DNA from: Rapana venosa
Lineage: Eukaryota; Mollusca; Gastropoda; Neogastropoda; Muricidae
Length of the DNA stretch: 64,000 nt
Assembly (NCBI GenBank): GCA_028751875.1
Contig: CM054156.1
Coordinates: 56,382,061-56,446,060, forward strand
Direction: 5' to 3'
Part shown: piece after piece, positions 1 through 10,205 of the stretch
How positions within the stretch are numbered: the stretch's first letter is position 1
Layout: every line of letters begins with the position of its first letter
Program-made: the position numbers and the translations under genes
Notes under the pieces: model-generated
The model's database searches: none
Seen by the model: only the letters and a program-made list of their open reading frames with translations
What the model was told of the DNA's origin: nothing

Positions 1-135
1 AAGTTTTTTAAAAGAAACCAACCAAGCAACAGGGGGACCGGGTAGCTGATTGGTGAGAACACTGGCTTTCCCCCGCAAGTTAAGCAGGTCCAAATGGGCA
101 CCTTGTGATCGTTTTTTCCATCCCCAAATAGTAGC
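1..135 (+). repeat. SINE-like remnant (tRNA/5S-like head)
   Basis: Around 41-115 a stretch reads like a degenerate Pol III promoter head: GGTAGCTGATTGGTGAGAAC resembles a tRNA A-box region, followed by a CGCAAGTTAAGCAGGTC segment that resembles the 5S rRNA-like part of some animal SINEs and recurs in kind at 55680-55740. No tail, target duplication or full body is visible and the window begins inside it. It could be a chance match in GC-rich DNA. Confidence 0.3.
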
Positions 136-139
136 AAGC

Positions 140-545
140 AAAGGTATATATTCGCCCCCTTCTAGTACCACCCCTTTCCGTACCAATCTTCTTCACCCCG
201 CCCCTAAAGCTATTTCCACCCCAATTACAATTTCACTACTAATACCCCCAACCCGACCCTACTTTATCTCTGTTCCCGTGCCCCCTATGTTACCCCCTTT
301 ACCCCAGCTCCCCTTCAGTCCCACCTATAGTACCCTTTCCCAAAACCCCCTCAGTCCCCCCACCCTTACCGTCTCCCTACTGCTATCTCTTTCCAGTCCC
401 CCCCCTAGTAACCCCCCTCACCCGTCCCCTATAGCTACCCCTTACCGCCCACCCCCTTTTGTTATCCCTGCTAATTCCTTCCCCTTTCTTATCCCCTTAG
501 CTATCTCTCCCCTTCCCCTAACCTATGATCATATTCCCTCAACTT
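140..545. repeat. C-rich pyrimidine low-complexity tract
   Basis: About 400 bases of runs of C and T broken by short TATAG/TAGTA steps. One frame stays open across it and would give a Pro/Ser/Thr-rich peptide, but that is the expected product of CCC/TCC-rich DNA and there is no recognisable domain. It is loosely the opposite-strand counterpart in composition of the G-rich array at 3056-3505; relatedness is not shown. Confidence 0.6.
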
Positions 546-1289
546 AAATTATAATTTTTTTAAAAACACAAACATGGGGAAAATAGATCACAATTCCTCC
601 CCAAACATCAGGGATTTGAAGTTGGGCGTGATCACAAAGATCACAAATTTCTAATCACAGCTCAAGTTGTTGCATTCCAATTTTTTGGACAAATTTATCA
701 ATATAACACTTCCAAATTTTAAAAGGTTTTCTTCCATTTATCCCTTTGCAAATTTTTTAAAAAGTCATGTCTACGCATTTTTTTCACCCCTACTTTTTGA
801 GATGGGGAAACAAAAAATTTTTACTTTTCACAAAAAAGTTGCTGGATTTCCATCAGATGGGGGCTTTACTAGATACTAAGCAGTTTCAAATAATAAAAAG
901 GGATAAATTGTTTAAACTACCTGGGGAAAGGGGAGTAATATTGTATGAAATAGCCCTTTTCATGTTTTCAAATTTATGACAAGTAAACAAGGTTCACATG
1001 CACGTAAAACAATTCACGTTGCGACAGTGGTCATTTCAAATTTTCTGAAGAAAAATACCCCCCTAAAAGCAAAAATTACACTGAGGTGCAAAATTAAAAA
1101 ATGAAAATAGAATAAGATAAACTTGGATCACACTGCTTTTTTGTGGTGTGCTCTTTTTTTTCCTGTTTGCTGTGAGAATGTGTTTTTTTAGGGGGGGTGG
1201 GGATGTAAATGTTGCAAAAGTACTTAGCTAAATACATTACTGAACAAAAAAGGAGTTAAAAAAAAGATTTACCAACATGGGACAGTACT
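546..1289. other. No supported gene; AT-rich DNA
   Basis: Short overlapping frames only, with many A and T homopolymers. I see no motif, splice-bounded exon or repeat here. Confidence 0.6.
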
Positions 1290-1419
1290 GCAAAAAAGAC
1301 AACTGCCCGGATCGGTGAGGCCCGGTACCACAACCGCGCCTTCCTTGGAACGTTTTGGTTTGGGGGGGAAATATGGACTGGAACGCAAACCCCGGATGAG
1401 AGGCCATCATTGGAATGGA

Positions 1420-2130
1420 AAATCCGTACCTTGCACGCTGCGCGAAAAAACCCAAAAAACTAAGCATGAATTCGAAGATACGAATGGGACATACTTGGAC
1501 TGGCCGAAGTCGTTGGGTCAGATTCGGGAAAAAAACAGAAGATCACAAACTTTTTGGTATAGTGGCGACGACTCCCCAAAAACCCAACATGGGTGGATTT
1601 TTGTAACAAAAAGGGACTAACAGTGTCATCGTGTCCCCCTTCAAGTAGACTGATCTCCCCGCGATAGATGGAGATCACCCCAAAACACCACCAACATAAC
1701 CCTTACAAATCTATGCACCAAAATCGGACTACGTGATGAAGCAATCGAGCTTTTTTATAGGATTTGGAGAGCATTTATAAAATCAACTCCAAAGAAGGAC
1801 TTTCTCGTGTTAGGGCGAGGAATGCCAAGATCGGACATGGCTTTTGACCCAAAGGCGGGAAATAGGCCGTTTTGGCGTGGACGAAACCAACGTAGAGGTC
1901 TCAGACTTTGGGAATTCGCAAGCAGCCAAATCTTACTGTCGCCAACACCCATAAAGACTCAAGAAGAAAGAGGGGATCACCAAGTGGAAGATACACAACA
2001 GATTGGGTTAATCTTTGGCCCCCAAACGTTTAAGTCAAGCATCAAAAAAGCCCCGACAAAAAAACTTTCCCGGCGCTGTATCGGCAGTGGGCCCCGACAT
2101 GGTATCATGACCCTACAGATCAAGTGAAAA
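1420..2130 (+). pseudogene. LINE endonuclease domain remnant
   Basis: Translated pieces follow the exonuclease-endonuclease-phosphatase fold of LINE endonucleases. About 1480-1610 gives the W-SGDDS-KTQHG-FIVTKR stretch, split over two frames. About 1737-1810 reads DEAIELFYRI...STPKKDFLV, then the expected GDWNAKVG catalytic segment is degraded (GRGMPRSDMA), followed by RGLRLWEFASS, a FKSSIKKA block and a final GSGPRHG where an intact enzyme has GSDHD. Loss of the catalytic Asp-Asn and Ser-Asp-His residues, plus frameshifts near 1620-1730, means it cannot be active. Neighbouring RT downstream confirms the context. Confidence 0.75.
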
Positions 2131-2149
2131 CCCGAACCCGAAGAGAAAT

Positions 2150-2740
2150 CCCCCCTTTGCGGGGTTTAACTTTGGGAAAACCTGAACGACCCCGAAGTGC
2201 TGAAATCTTTAAAAACTGAGATAGGGGCGTTTTTCCCGCTTTGAATTTCCTCCAAGTGACTTAAAAACCCCCTGAGACCTTCAGAAGACCCTTCGGGGCA
2301 GCGTGGGATCCTTGGGAAAGAGAGGAAAAAAAACCAACCCTGGGTTACCCATTTCCTGGACCCGTGCGATCAACGTTAGGGGGGCTAAAGCCGAGAAGAA
2401 CAAAAACCCAGTAACGGCCCAAGAGTTAGAACAGTCAAAAGGTAATCAAGAAGAGATGCTGAGGCCATGGGGTTTGGGTGTCAGAAAAATGCTCCAAGGT
2501 TTAGAAAGCAATGGCGAAAGGGGACACAAGGAGGGGGTACCGACCATCAAAGGGCCTAACCAATTTCCCGCAGCCAAAGACCTCCCTTTTGAAGCGAGAG
2601 GGGGGCAGTCCTTACGGGGCGCCACTATCATGAAGAGATGGGCGAATATTGCCGACCTGTACAACTACAAACCCGAAGGTGATCCCAAAAAAATTCACGG
2701 CAAAATCCCCGCCATCAGATCCTGAAAACCCAGGTGTGGA
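2150..2740 (+). other. LINE interdomain linker, degraded
   Basis: Between endonuclease and RT the frames carry Lys/Glu-rich pieces and a segment near 2635-2680 reading RWANIADLYNY, which matches the position of the pre-RT R-W-E-Y--LYNY stretch in this family. No other domain is seen. Confidence 0.5.
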
Positions 2741-2764
2741 GGAAGAGGTAGAAGAAGCAGTAAG

Positions 2765-3680
2765 TCCTTGAAAGGAGGCAAGTCACCGGGGGCTGACAAC
2801 ATCCCGGCTGGCCCTTTAAGACGGAGGCCCAGAGTGATCAAGGCAAACAATCATCTGCCAAGCTCTGGACCAAAAGAATGGCCCCGAACGTGGACCCAAT
2901 CCATCATAGTTCCCTTCCAAAAAAGGGGCCTGAAAAAAGTGCCAAAAATTTTCAGAACAATCAGTCTGATAAGCCTCCAACAAATTATGCTACGCATTTC
3001 CTTGAAGACTGAAGTACAAGCAGAAGAAACCTATCAGAAGAAGAGGGAATATGTGTGGGAGGTTGGGGGGGGGGGAGGTTTTTGGGGGGGTATGATGGGG
3101 GGTAGGCTGGGGGGGGAGGAGGATATTTAGGGGGAGTATGATGAGGGTAGGGCTGGGGAGGGAGGAGGGGGATTTAGGGGGGTAGTGAGGGTAGTCGAGG
3201 AGGGAGGGGGAGGTTTGGGGGAGTATGTGTGGGTAGGTCTGGCGAGAGAGGAGGAGGGTTTTGGGGGGAGTATGAGAGGGTAGGTCGAGGAGGGAGGAGG
3301 AGGGTTTTGGGGGAGTTGAGAGGGTAGGTCTGGGGGGGAGGAGGAGGTTTTGGGGGAGTTATGGGGGAGGTTTGGGAGGGGGGAGGAGGTTTAGGGGGAG
3401 TTTGTTGTGGTAGGTTGGGGAGGGGGGGGGAGGTTTAGGGGGGTATGTGAGGGTATTCTGGGGAGGGGGGGAGAAGGTTTTAGGGGAGTATGTGAGGGTG
3501 GTCTGGGTCAGGCAGGATTCAGACCAGGTCGAAACATATCGAACAGATCTTCAAAAATCAGAAGTATTGGAAGCATCTCCAAAATCAACTACAGCTCTAC
3601 AACAAAAATTCATTGCTTCAAAAAGGCCTTCGACGAGTGTGGCAAAAAGCTCTGTGGCAAATCATGAGGGGATGTAAATT
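2765..3680 (+). pseudogene. Reverse transcriptase domain remnant, split by minisatellite
   Basis: RT blocks in order: GGKSPGADNIPAG (about 2774-2812), EWPRTWTQSIIVPFQKRG (about 2877-2931), RTISLISLQQIMLRISL (about 2957-3006), then after the G-rich array QAGFRPGRN (about 3509-3536) and FKKAFDECGKKLCGK where functional copies have FKKAFDRVWH (motif A, about 3618-3662). The array sits exactly between the AEE block and AGFRPGR. Stops and frame changes make it non-functional. The YADD/FADD motif was not found. Confidence 0.8.
3056..3505 (+). repeat. G-rich minisatellite inside RT region
   Basis: About a dozen imperfect copies of a unit near 35-45 bp built from GGGGGAGTATG, AGGGTAGGTC and GGGAGGAGGAGG pieces. 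The + strand has many runs of three or more G, so G-quadruplex formation is possible. Unit length varies and copies differ by indels. It interrupts the LINE RT remnant. Confidence 0.8.
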
Positions 3681-3730
3681 CGCAAAAGTTAAAGCGGCCT
3701 GTATTAAACCCCACGTCTTTCCCTTTTTTG

Positions 3731-5375
3731 GAAAACACTTTCCGGCTTTTTGGGGTTGACGGGTGCCCCCCATCCCTTCTTTTTAACTGTTCCTGGAGCT
3801 CTGGGGAGCCCTTCCTTTGCTTCAAAACCAAAATACTGGGGGGGCCATTTTTTAAACTTCACGCATAGTTTTTTATCTCAGGGGGGCCGCGTAAGAAGCT
3901 CCAGGATCTCAAGATGGGGAAATTGGATAATAAATTCGAACCCCCCTAAGGTCAGACTTCAAGGCATTTGCACATCCATTGCCTTTAACTGTGAAGAATG
4001 AACTTATGCCCATTTGAAATCGAAATTTACCTTAGATGAAGTGTGGGGACCTAAAAAACACCACAGGGGACCTAAAAAAAGCTCTCGGCACAAAACAGGG
4101 CCTTTCCCGGAACAAGAACATTTCCTAGAAAGTCAAAATGGGGGAAATTAAAATTTTGGCCAACAACAAGCTAACAGCCCTGCAAAGAATCCTGCGGGAA
4201 TGGGGAAGGGAAAATTGGGGGACAACAGCAAAAAACTGGAAGCCCTCTCAAGGGGGTGGACCCGGTAAAGTACCCAAAACCCCAAAGCGCCAACGAAATT
4301 TTGGCGGTCACTTCCACTCGGCGGGACCCCAAGGGTCCACCAAGGGTGGGGGGAAAGTGGGGAACAAGATTAAAGTTTGTTTTTATACGAAATTTTTTTC
4401 CGGGTTTTTTTAATTTTTTGGGTTTTTCCCTTTTTTTTTATGTGTGGTTTTGGGGATCTCTTATAGCGCTTTACCATCGTGTTGGCCCTTATGGTTGGAG
4501 GGGCATTGATTCAGAAATGACAGAAAGAGCTGGTTTTAACCTTGTTTTTTTTGAATATAAATTTCTGGGGGTTTTTTCCCTCTGATCTCCAAGTTCACCC
4601 CAAAGGGGAGATTATTGTATGCCACCCTTTACCCACCATGGGTTTTTGTAGGGACATTCGCTTAGGGGGTGGTTTTATGTATTTTAAATGATCAAGTGAC
4701 AGGTCGATACAACTTCTGGATCAGTGGGGCTAAAAAAACCCTTTTGGTGTAATTGAAAGCAGAGCATTTTAGCGGTATACCAGTGCCATATGCCCGGACA
4801 AGAAAATGCAATGGTGAGGGCTGTTTTGGGAAACACACCCCTGCATCATTTTTATTTTTTAACAGGGGAACTTTTCTTTGTCAATATATCTTCTGTGTCA
4901 GTACCTCTGTCTCTATCTCTCTCACACGGTATGTGAATTTCTAACATGTTAAAAACGTATCAGTTAATCGTTTGTGGACAGGCCGTTTGTTTTTGTTTGG
5001 GATGGTGTGTGAGTGTTTTGTTTTGTGGGTTTAATTTTTTGAGAATAATGAAAAAAGCATCAAGTGCTTTTTTACATCCGTCCCCCTGTGTATGCAGGTT
5101 TTTAAATTTTGTCATCCATTCCCACCCGGATACAAAAACCCAATCTTTCGAAAAGGGAATAGGGTTTTTAAAGTGTTTGCAAGTGTTTGCGTACATTCAC
5201 CCTGGCCTCGGTTTATGTCTCAACCAAGGTGTATCTAAGTCAAGTCAGTCAAATTTTTATTGAAACATTTGCTTTTTTTTCAAGCAAAATTAATCAATAT
5301 TATTTAATACTTTGCATAACCAATTATAATAAAACTAACTCATAAGAAAAATAGAACAGATAAAAAAAGAAAGAA
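3731..5375. other. No supported gene; possible LINE tail then unique DNA
   Basis: 3731-4330 may hold further decayed LINE 3' sequence but I cannot align any motif after about 3790. 4380-4620 is T/G homopolymer-rich. 4740-5270 has short frames with no recognisable domain. Near 5232-5262 a GTCAAGTCAGTCAAATTTTT stretch resembles tails seen on SINE/LINE copies, but without a recognisable body it is not called. Confidence 0.5.
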
Positions 5376-5430
5376 AAAAACACACACACACACCGCGCGC
5401 GCGCCACCACACACACATACCAAACCCCAC
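5376..5430. repeat. AC/CG alternating microsatellite
   Basis: A (CA)n run passes directly into a (CG)n run and back to (CA)n. Alternating purine-pyrimidine of this type can adopt Z-DNA. It sits just outside the left edge of the 10-bp satellite. Confidence 0.8.
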
Positions 5431-5464
5431 CAAAACACCCAACACAACACCTCATACCGACCAA

Positions 5465-6790
5465 AACATAATCTTTTTACAGTTAAAAAAGCACTGTATC
5501 ACTTACCTACCTGCAAATTTATGTAACATGTAAAACATTGTAATACAATGTATTTCGCTGTTTAAAACGCTGTAATACCCGTATAACCTTTAATAAATTG
5601 TAAATTTCACTCCATCACTGTAATACATTTTAATACACGCAACAAACTGTAATACATTTAATACTTATACTACATTGCAATAATCGTATAAATGTAATAC
5701 AAGTAGTACACTGTAAAATTTATGAATAGACTTTAATACATGTAAAACTGCAATTTTCCTGTAAAACATGTAAAACCTGATAACTGAAAAACACTGTAAT
5801 ACAATGCACTGTACCCCGGCATACAATGCAATGCATGTAATATATGGTAATACACTGCAAAATACACTGTAATACACTGCAATACATGTTTAAAACTGTA
5901 ATACATTTTAATAATGCATACACTTATTTAACTGTAATTACTGAAATACACAGTAATACACTGTAAATTTACTGTAAAACCTGTAATACCTGTAATACAC
6001 TGTAATCAAAGAAAAATTGAATGTTCCCGTTACATACATGCAAAAAATTTATGAAATACATGTAAAACACGGAATACAGTTAAAACATGTAAGTCATGTA
6101 AAACACTGTAAAACTGTAAAAAACTGTTAAAAAATGTAAAACACTGCAATAACTGTGTACCTGCAAACACGTAATAAATTTTTTGCACCCCGGTACAAAC
6201 CCGCAATGCCTGTAATAAGTAAAACTGTAAAACATTTAAAAAAACGATTACACTTTTTCACTGTAACACTTTGTACTACACTGTAAAAACACTGTAAATG
6301 CATTAATAAATGTAAAAATTGATGTACCACTTCACTCACTGCAATTCCTTTTACACTTTATACTTGTATACACTGATTCTGCTGGAATCGCTGTAATCGC
6401 TTATCACTTAAATACATTTTTTTAAAACACTGTAAAAAAACTGCAATAATTGTAATACACGAGCACCTGTTAACTTTTTACATTTTAAAACATTGCAAAA
6501 CACGGTAATACACTGTAAAAATGTGTACATTTAAATTCCCGTAAACACTGCAATATGTAAAACATGCATACAATGCAAACCTGTATACACTGTATCATTT
6601 TATCATGCAGCACGCAATACACTGTATTCTTGTAAAAACTGTAAAGATGTAATACACTGAAAACCTTTTTAATACACTGTAATCTTGTAAACGTTGAATC
6701 AGGTAATCACTGTAATACCTGTAATTCCTGTTACACTGTACTTCACTTAAAACACGCAATACACTTAAACACTGCTTTTCCCGAATAAAT
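5465..6790. repeat. Diverged edge of 10-bp satellite
   Basis: ACACTGTAAT-type units are recognisable (CACTGTAATAC, CACTGTAAAAC, CATGTAATAC) but many are broken by indels, homopolymer growth and non-repeat stretches. Divergence falls going right and the array becomes clean after about 6800. This is the pattern expected of an old array edge that is no longer homogenised, although read errors could contribute. Confidence 0.85.
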
Positions 6791-8290
6791 TTTTATTACT
6801 GTTCCCCTGTAATACACTGTAATACATTGTAATACACTGTGATACACTGTGATACACTGTAATACCATGTAATACACTGTAATATACTGTAATACACTGT
6901 AATACAATATAATGCAATATAATACACTGTAATACAATGCACTGTACCACAGTACACTAAACTGCAATGCACTGTAATACATTGTAATACACTGCAATAC
7001 ACTGTAATACACTACAATACACTGTAATACATTGTAATACGTTGTAATACAGTGTAATACACTGTAATACACTGTAATACACTGTAATACACTGTACTTC
7101 ACTGTAATACACTGCAATACACTGTAATACACTGCAATACACTGTAATACACTGTGATACACTGTAATCCTCTGTAATACACTGTAATACATTGTAATAC
7201 ACTGTGATACACTGTGATACACTGTAATACCATGTAATACACTGTAATATACTGTAATACACTGTAATACAATATAATGCAATATAATACACTGTAATAC
7301 AATGCACTGTACCACAGTACACTAAACTGCAATGCACTGTAATACATTGTAATACACTGCAATACACTGTAATACACTGCAATACAGTGTAATACACTGT
7401 AATACACTGTAATACACTGTAATACATTGTAATACATTGTAATACACTTTAATACACTGTATAACATTGTAATACACTTTAATACACTGTAATACATTGT
7501 AATACATTGTAATACACTGTAATACACTGTAATACATTGTAATACACTGTAATACATTGTAATACATTGTAATACACCTGTATTACATTGTAATACACTT
7601 TAATACACTGTAATACATTGTAATACACTGTAATACATTGTAATACACTGTAATACACTATAATACACTGTAATACACTGTAATACACTGTAATATAATG
7701 CACTGTACCACAGTACACTACACTGCAATGCACTGTAATACGTTGTAATACACAGCAATACATTGTAATACACTACAATACACTGTAATGCACTTTAATA
7801 CAATGTAAAACACTGCAATACACTGCAATACACTGTAATACACTGTAATACACTGTAATACACTGTAATACACTGTAATATACTGTAATACACTGTAATA
7901 CACTGTAATACACTGTAAAACACTGTAATACACTGTAAAACACTGCAATACACTGTAATACAATGCACTGTACTACAGTACATTATACTGCAATGCGCTG
8001 TAATACACTTTAATACCATGTGATACAATGTAATTCACTGCAACACACTTTAATACATTGTAATACACTGCAATACACTTTTATACACTGTATTAAAATG
8101 CACTGTACCACAGTACACTACACTGCAATGCACTGTAACACACTGTAATACCTTGTAATACACTGTACTTCACTGTAATACACTTTAATACACTGTAATA
8201 CACTGCGATACACTGTAATACACTGTGATACACTGTAATACTCGGTAATACACTGTAATACATTGTAAAAAACTGTGATACACTTGTGAG
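6791..8290. repeat. 10-bp satellite block 1 (ACACTGTAAT)n
   Basis: Clean tandem 10-mers with common variants ACACTGCAAT, ACATTGTAAT, ACACTGTGAT and ACACTTTAAT. Punctuation cores TGTACCACAGTACA lie at 6943-6956, 7308-7321, 7704-7717 and 8104-8117. A segment of about 175 bp from 6825 is repeated 365 bp downstream with the same rare variants, including ATACCATGT and AATATAATGCAATAT. The block ends at a scaffold gap. Confidence 0.97.
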
Positions 8291-8790
8291 NNNNNNNNNN
8301 NNNNNNNNNNNNNNNNNNNNNNNNNNNNNNNNNNNNNNNNNNNNNNNNNNNNNNNNNNNNNNNNNNNNNNNNNNNNNNNNNNNNNNNNNNNNNNNNNNNN
8401 NNNNNNNNNNNNNNNNNNNNNNNNNNNNNNNNNNNNNNNNNNNNNNNNNNNNNNNNNNNNNNNNNNNNNNNNNNNNNNNNNNNNNNNNNNNNNNNNNNNN
8501 NNNNNNNNNNNNNNNNNNNNNNNNNNNNNNNNNNNNNNNNNNNNNNNNNNNNNNNNNNNNNNNNNNNNNNNNNNNNNNNNNNNNNNNNNNNNNNNNNNNN
8601 NNNNNNNNNNNNNNNNNNNNNNNNNNNNNNNNNNNNNNNNNNNNNNNNNNNNNNNNNNNNNNNNNNNNNNNNNNNNNNNNNNNNNNNNNNNNNNNNNNNN
8701 NNNNNNNNNNNNNNNNNNNNNNNNNNNNNNNNNNNNNNNNNNNNNNNNNNNNNNNNNNNNNNNNNNNNNNNNNNNNNNNNNNNNNNNNNN
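8291..8790. other. Assembly gap, 500 N
   Basis: Exactly 500 N, the same length as the other two gaps, so a placeholder of fixed size. Left flank is satellite, right flank is a LINE; true distance and orientation are unknown. Confidence 0.99.
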
Positions 8791-8958
8791 ATCCCCGGGC
8801 AGACCACCCAAACAGGAGTTGCAATAGTCCAGACGTGAAAAAATGAGAGAGCAAAAATTTTGGATTTTTGAAACTTTTGGACAGGAAACTTTTCGAATTG
8901 ATAATACCCCCGAAATTTGATTGTGCGGAGGGGCCGGTCGAGTGATGAATTTTTGCAT
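8791..8958 (-). pseudogene. LINE post-RT region, truncated by gap
   Basis: Minus-strand reading from 8958 shows a QKFITRPAP piece and, nearer the gap, FSRLDYCNSCLGGLPG. The S-RLDYCNSLL-GLP motif is a well-known conserved block after the RT in CR1/L2-like LINEs. The frame continues into the N run, so the 3' end of the element is unresolved. Confidence 0.75.
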
Positions 8959-9257
8959 AGGAGTGTGTTGTAAATAATGCCCCCTAGTTTTACTTCACAG
9001 CAGGGGAAAAAGGGGATGATGCATTGCCAAGTTGTTTTGGGAAGCTGTTGTGATAGAAAAAGAGTTTGTTTTGGGTCCCAAAAGCATGGTTTTTTTTTTA
9101 TCTGCTTTTAGCTGTAATTTTTTTTCTGTATCATCCAATTTTGGAATCTTAAAAGCAAGGGGCCATTTTTGGGTAAAGGAGAAGGAGTTTTTTTCAGGAG
9201 TGTCGCTCCCTTAGAATCTAGAGTCTCTGCATAAAAATGAGGGGTAAACTGATGGGG

Positions 9258-9754
9258 TTAATTATATTTTGACAGTGGAGCATGTAAAAGGGTGAAAAAA
9301 ACAGGGCCCAGAACAGTTCCCTGTGGAACCCCATTCAATCTTGCAGGTACTGATGAATTTTTTTTCCCTGGGGACTGCGGGAATCGGTCAGAAAGGAAAG
9401 GGAAACAAAAACCAGGTAAGGGCTCCCCCAGTAACCCCAAATGTTTTTTGGGAAAGACGGGAGATAAAAATAGAGTGGTCAATAGGTCAAAGGCTGCAGA
9501 AAGTTAAGTAGAGTAAAAAGGGGAGTTTTTCCCCTGAGTCAAAGCGAGTAAAAGGTGTTTTTAAAGGGTGTGGGCAAGGGAGTTTCAGTCTGTGGTTGAC
9601 GCGATGGGCCAACGAAAGCAGGAAGGGGGACTGTTGGGGGTGAAGGTGGTTTTTTAGCTTTTTTTTGAACTATTTTTTTAAAGGGAAACTTTAGAGAAAA
9701 ACGGTAGGTTGGAAAAGGTCTATATTTCTTCAGAATTTTTGGGGTAAAGGTCAT
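9258..9754 (-). pseudogene. LINE reverse transcriptase remnant
   Basis: On the minus strand about 9740-9570 reads LKKYRPFPTYRFSLKFPFKK then LLPAF-like PLPAFVGPSR, corresponding to the NYRPIS...LLPAFQSAYR region. About 9530-9480 has degraded TLLNF-AAFD (motif A). About 9345-9260 reads ARLNGVPQGTVLGPVFFTLL (motif B, conserved GVPQG-VLGP) followed by APLS. At least two frameshifts separate these blocks. The fourth block, with the catalytic ADD, is not visible before the post-RT part at 8850. Confidence 0.75.
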
Positions 9755-10205
9755 GCTTTTTAAAGGTAGAGGTGTGACTATGGTTTTTTTTTAGGGTAAA
9801 GGGGAAATTTCCAGAGACAAGAATGGGTTTTATGTAATAGTGGGAATAAGTTGTGGCTGGCACTGTGCAAAAAAAGGGAAACAGGTAAAGGGGTCAAGAT
9901 CACATTTATTTTATAGTCTTCCTTTTTAAATTAGTTCGATTTCTTTCCCCGCTTGCGAATGAAAGGGAAAGGGGGAGGAGTGCCAAGAAAAGGGGATCAA
10001 AGTTGCAGGGTGGAAAAAGGGGTTGGGTCCAAAATGGGGCGAAAGTTTCGGACTTTGGCAAGAAAAAAGCGAAAATAAGAAGGAATTTTAAGTGGTCTGA
10101 AAGAAAAGGCCCGAGGACTAGCCCTTTCAGATCCAAGAAACGTGGAAAGGAGGGAAAAAAAAAGATTTCATAGCGTAGCACCCAAAAACTTGAGAAGAGT
10201 AATTT

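Larger units (their letters stand above)
1290..3730 (+). mobile_element. Decayed non-LTR retrotransposon (CFDP2-like EN-RT family)
   Basis: The order endonuclease, linker, reverse transcriptase is preserved on one strand but spread over all three frames with stops. It resembles the abundant invertebrate endonuclease-reverse transcriptase family often annotated as craniofacial development protein 2-like. Recognisable blocks are an endonuclease N-half (about 1420-1620), endonuclease C-half (about 1730-2130) and RT motifs (about 2768-3030 and 3505-3660). A G-rich minisatellite interrupts the RT. Beyond about 3730 a motif-B-like PS-LFN trace (about 3765-3790) may belong to it, after which I lose the element. 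No poly-A tail or target duplication is evident. It is a dead copy; clade is inferred from motif style only. Confidence 0.8.
8791..10205 (-). mobile_element. Decayed LINE, minus strand (CR1/L2-like motifs)
   Basis: Reading from 10205 down to 8791 gives, in order, an endonuclease C-terminal trace (LDLKGLVLGPFLSDH, about 10080-10135), RT blocks (about 9560-9750), motif B (about 9270-9340) and a post-RT block FSRLDYCNSCLGGLPG (about 8791-8850). The frame changes repeatedly and several homopolymers look inflated. Style matches CR1/L2-type LINEs; the same family is seen at 52503-52734. The element is cut by the gap at its 3' side and by satellite at its 5' side, in the middle of the endonuclease. 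Inactive. Confidence 0.8.

Noticed and set aside
50..547. 165-codon Pro/Ser-rich frame
   Set aside because: C-rich low-complexity DNA is expected to stay open; no domain or signal.
4138..4585. Frames with Gly/Lys-rich then Phe-rich composition after the first LINE
   Set aside because: No motif of the LINE C-terminal part could be aligned; likely degraded non-coding DNA with homopolymer inflation.
5465..8290. Telomeric repeat
   Set aside because: Unit ACACTGTAAT does not resemble TTAGGG-type telomere repeats and lacks strand G-richness.
8093..8958. Long frames crossing N runs (also 27675-28396 and 52705-53268)
   Set aside because: The open length is made of undetermined bases; only the LINE part at 8791-8958 carries signal.
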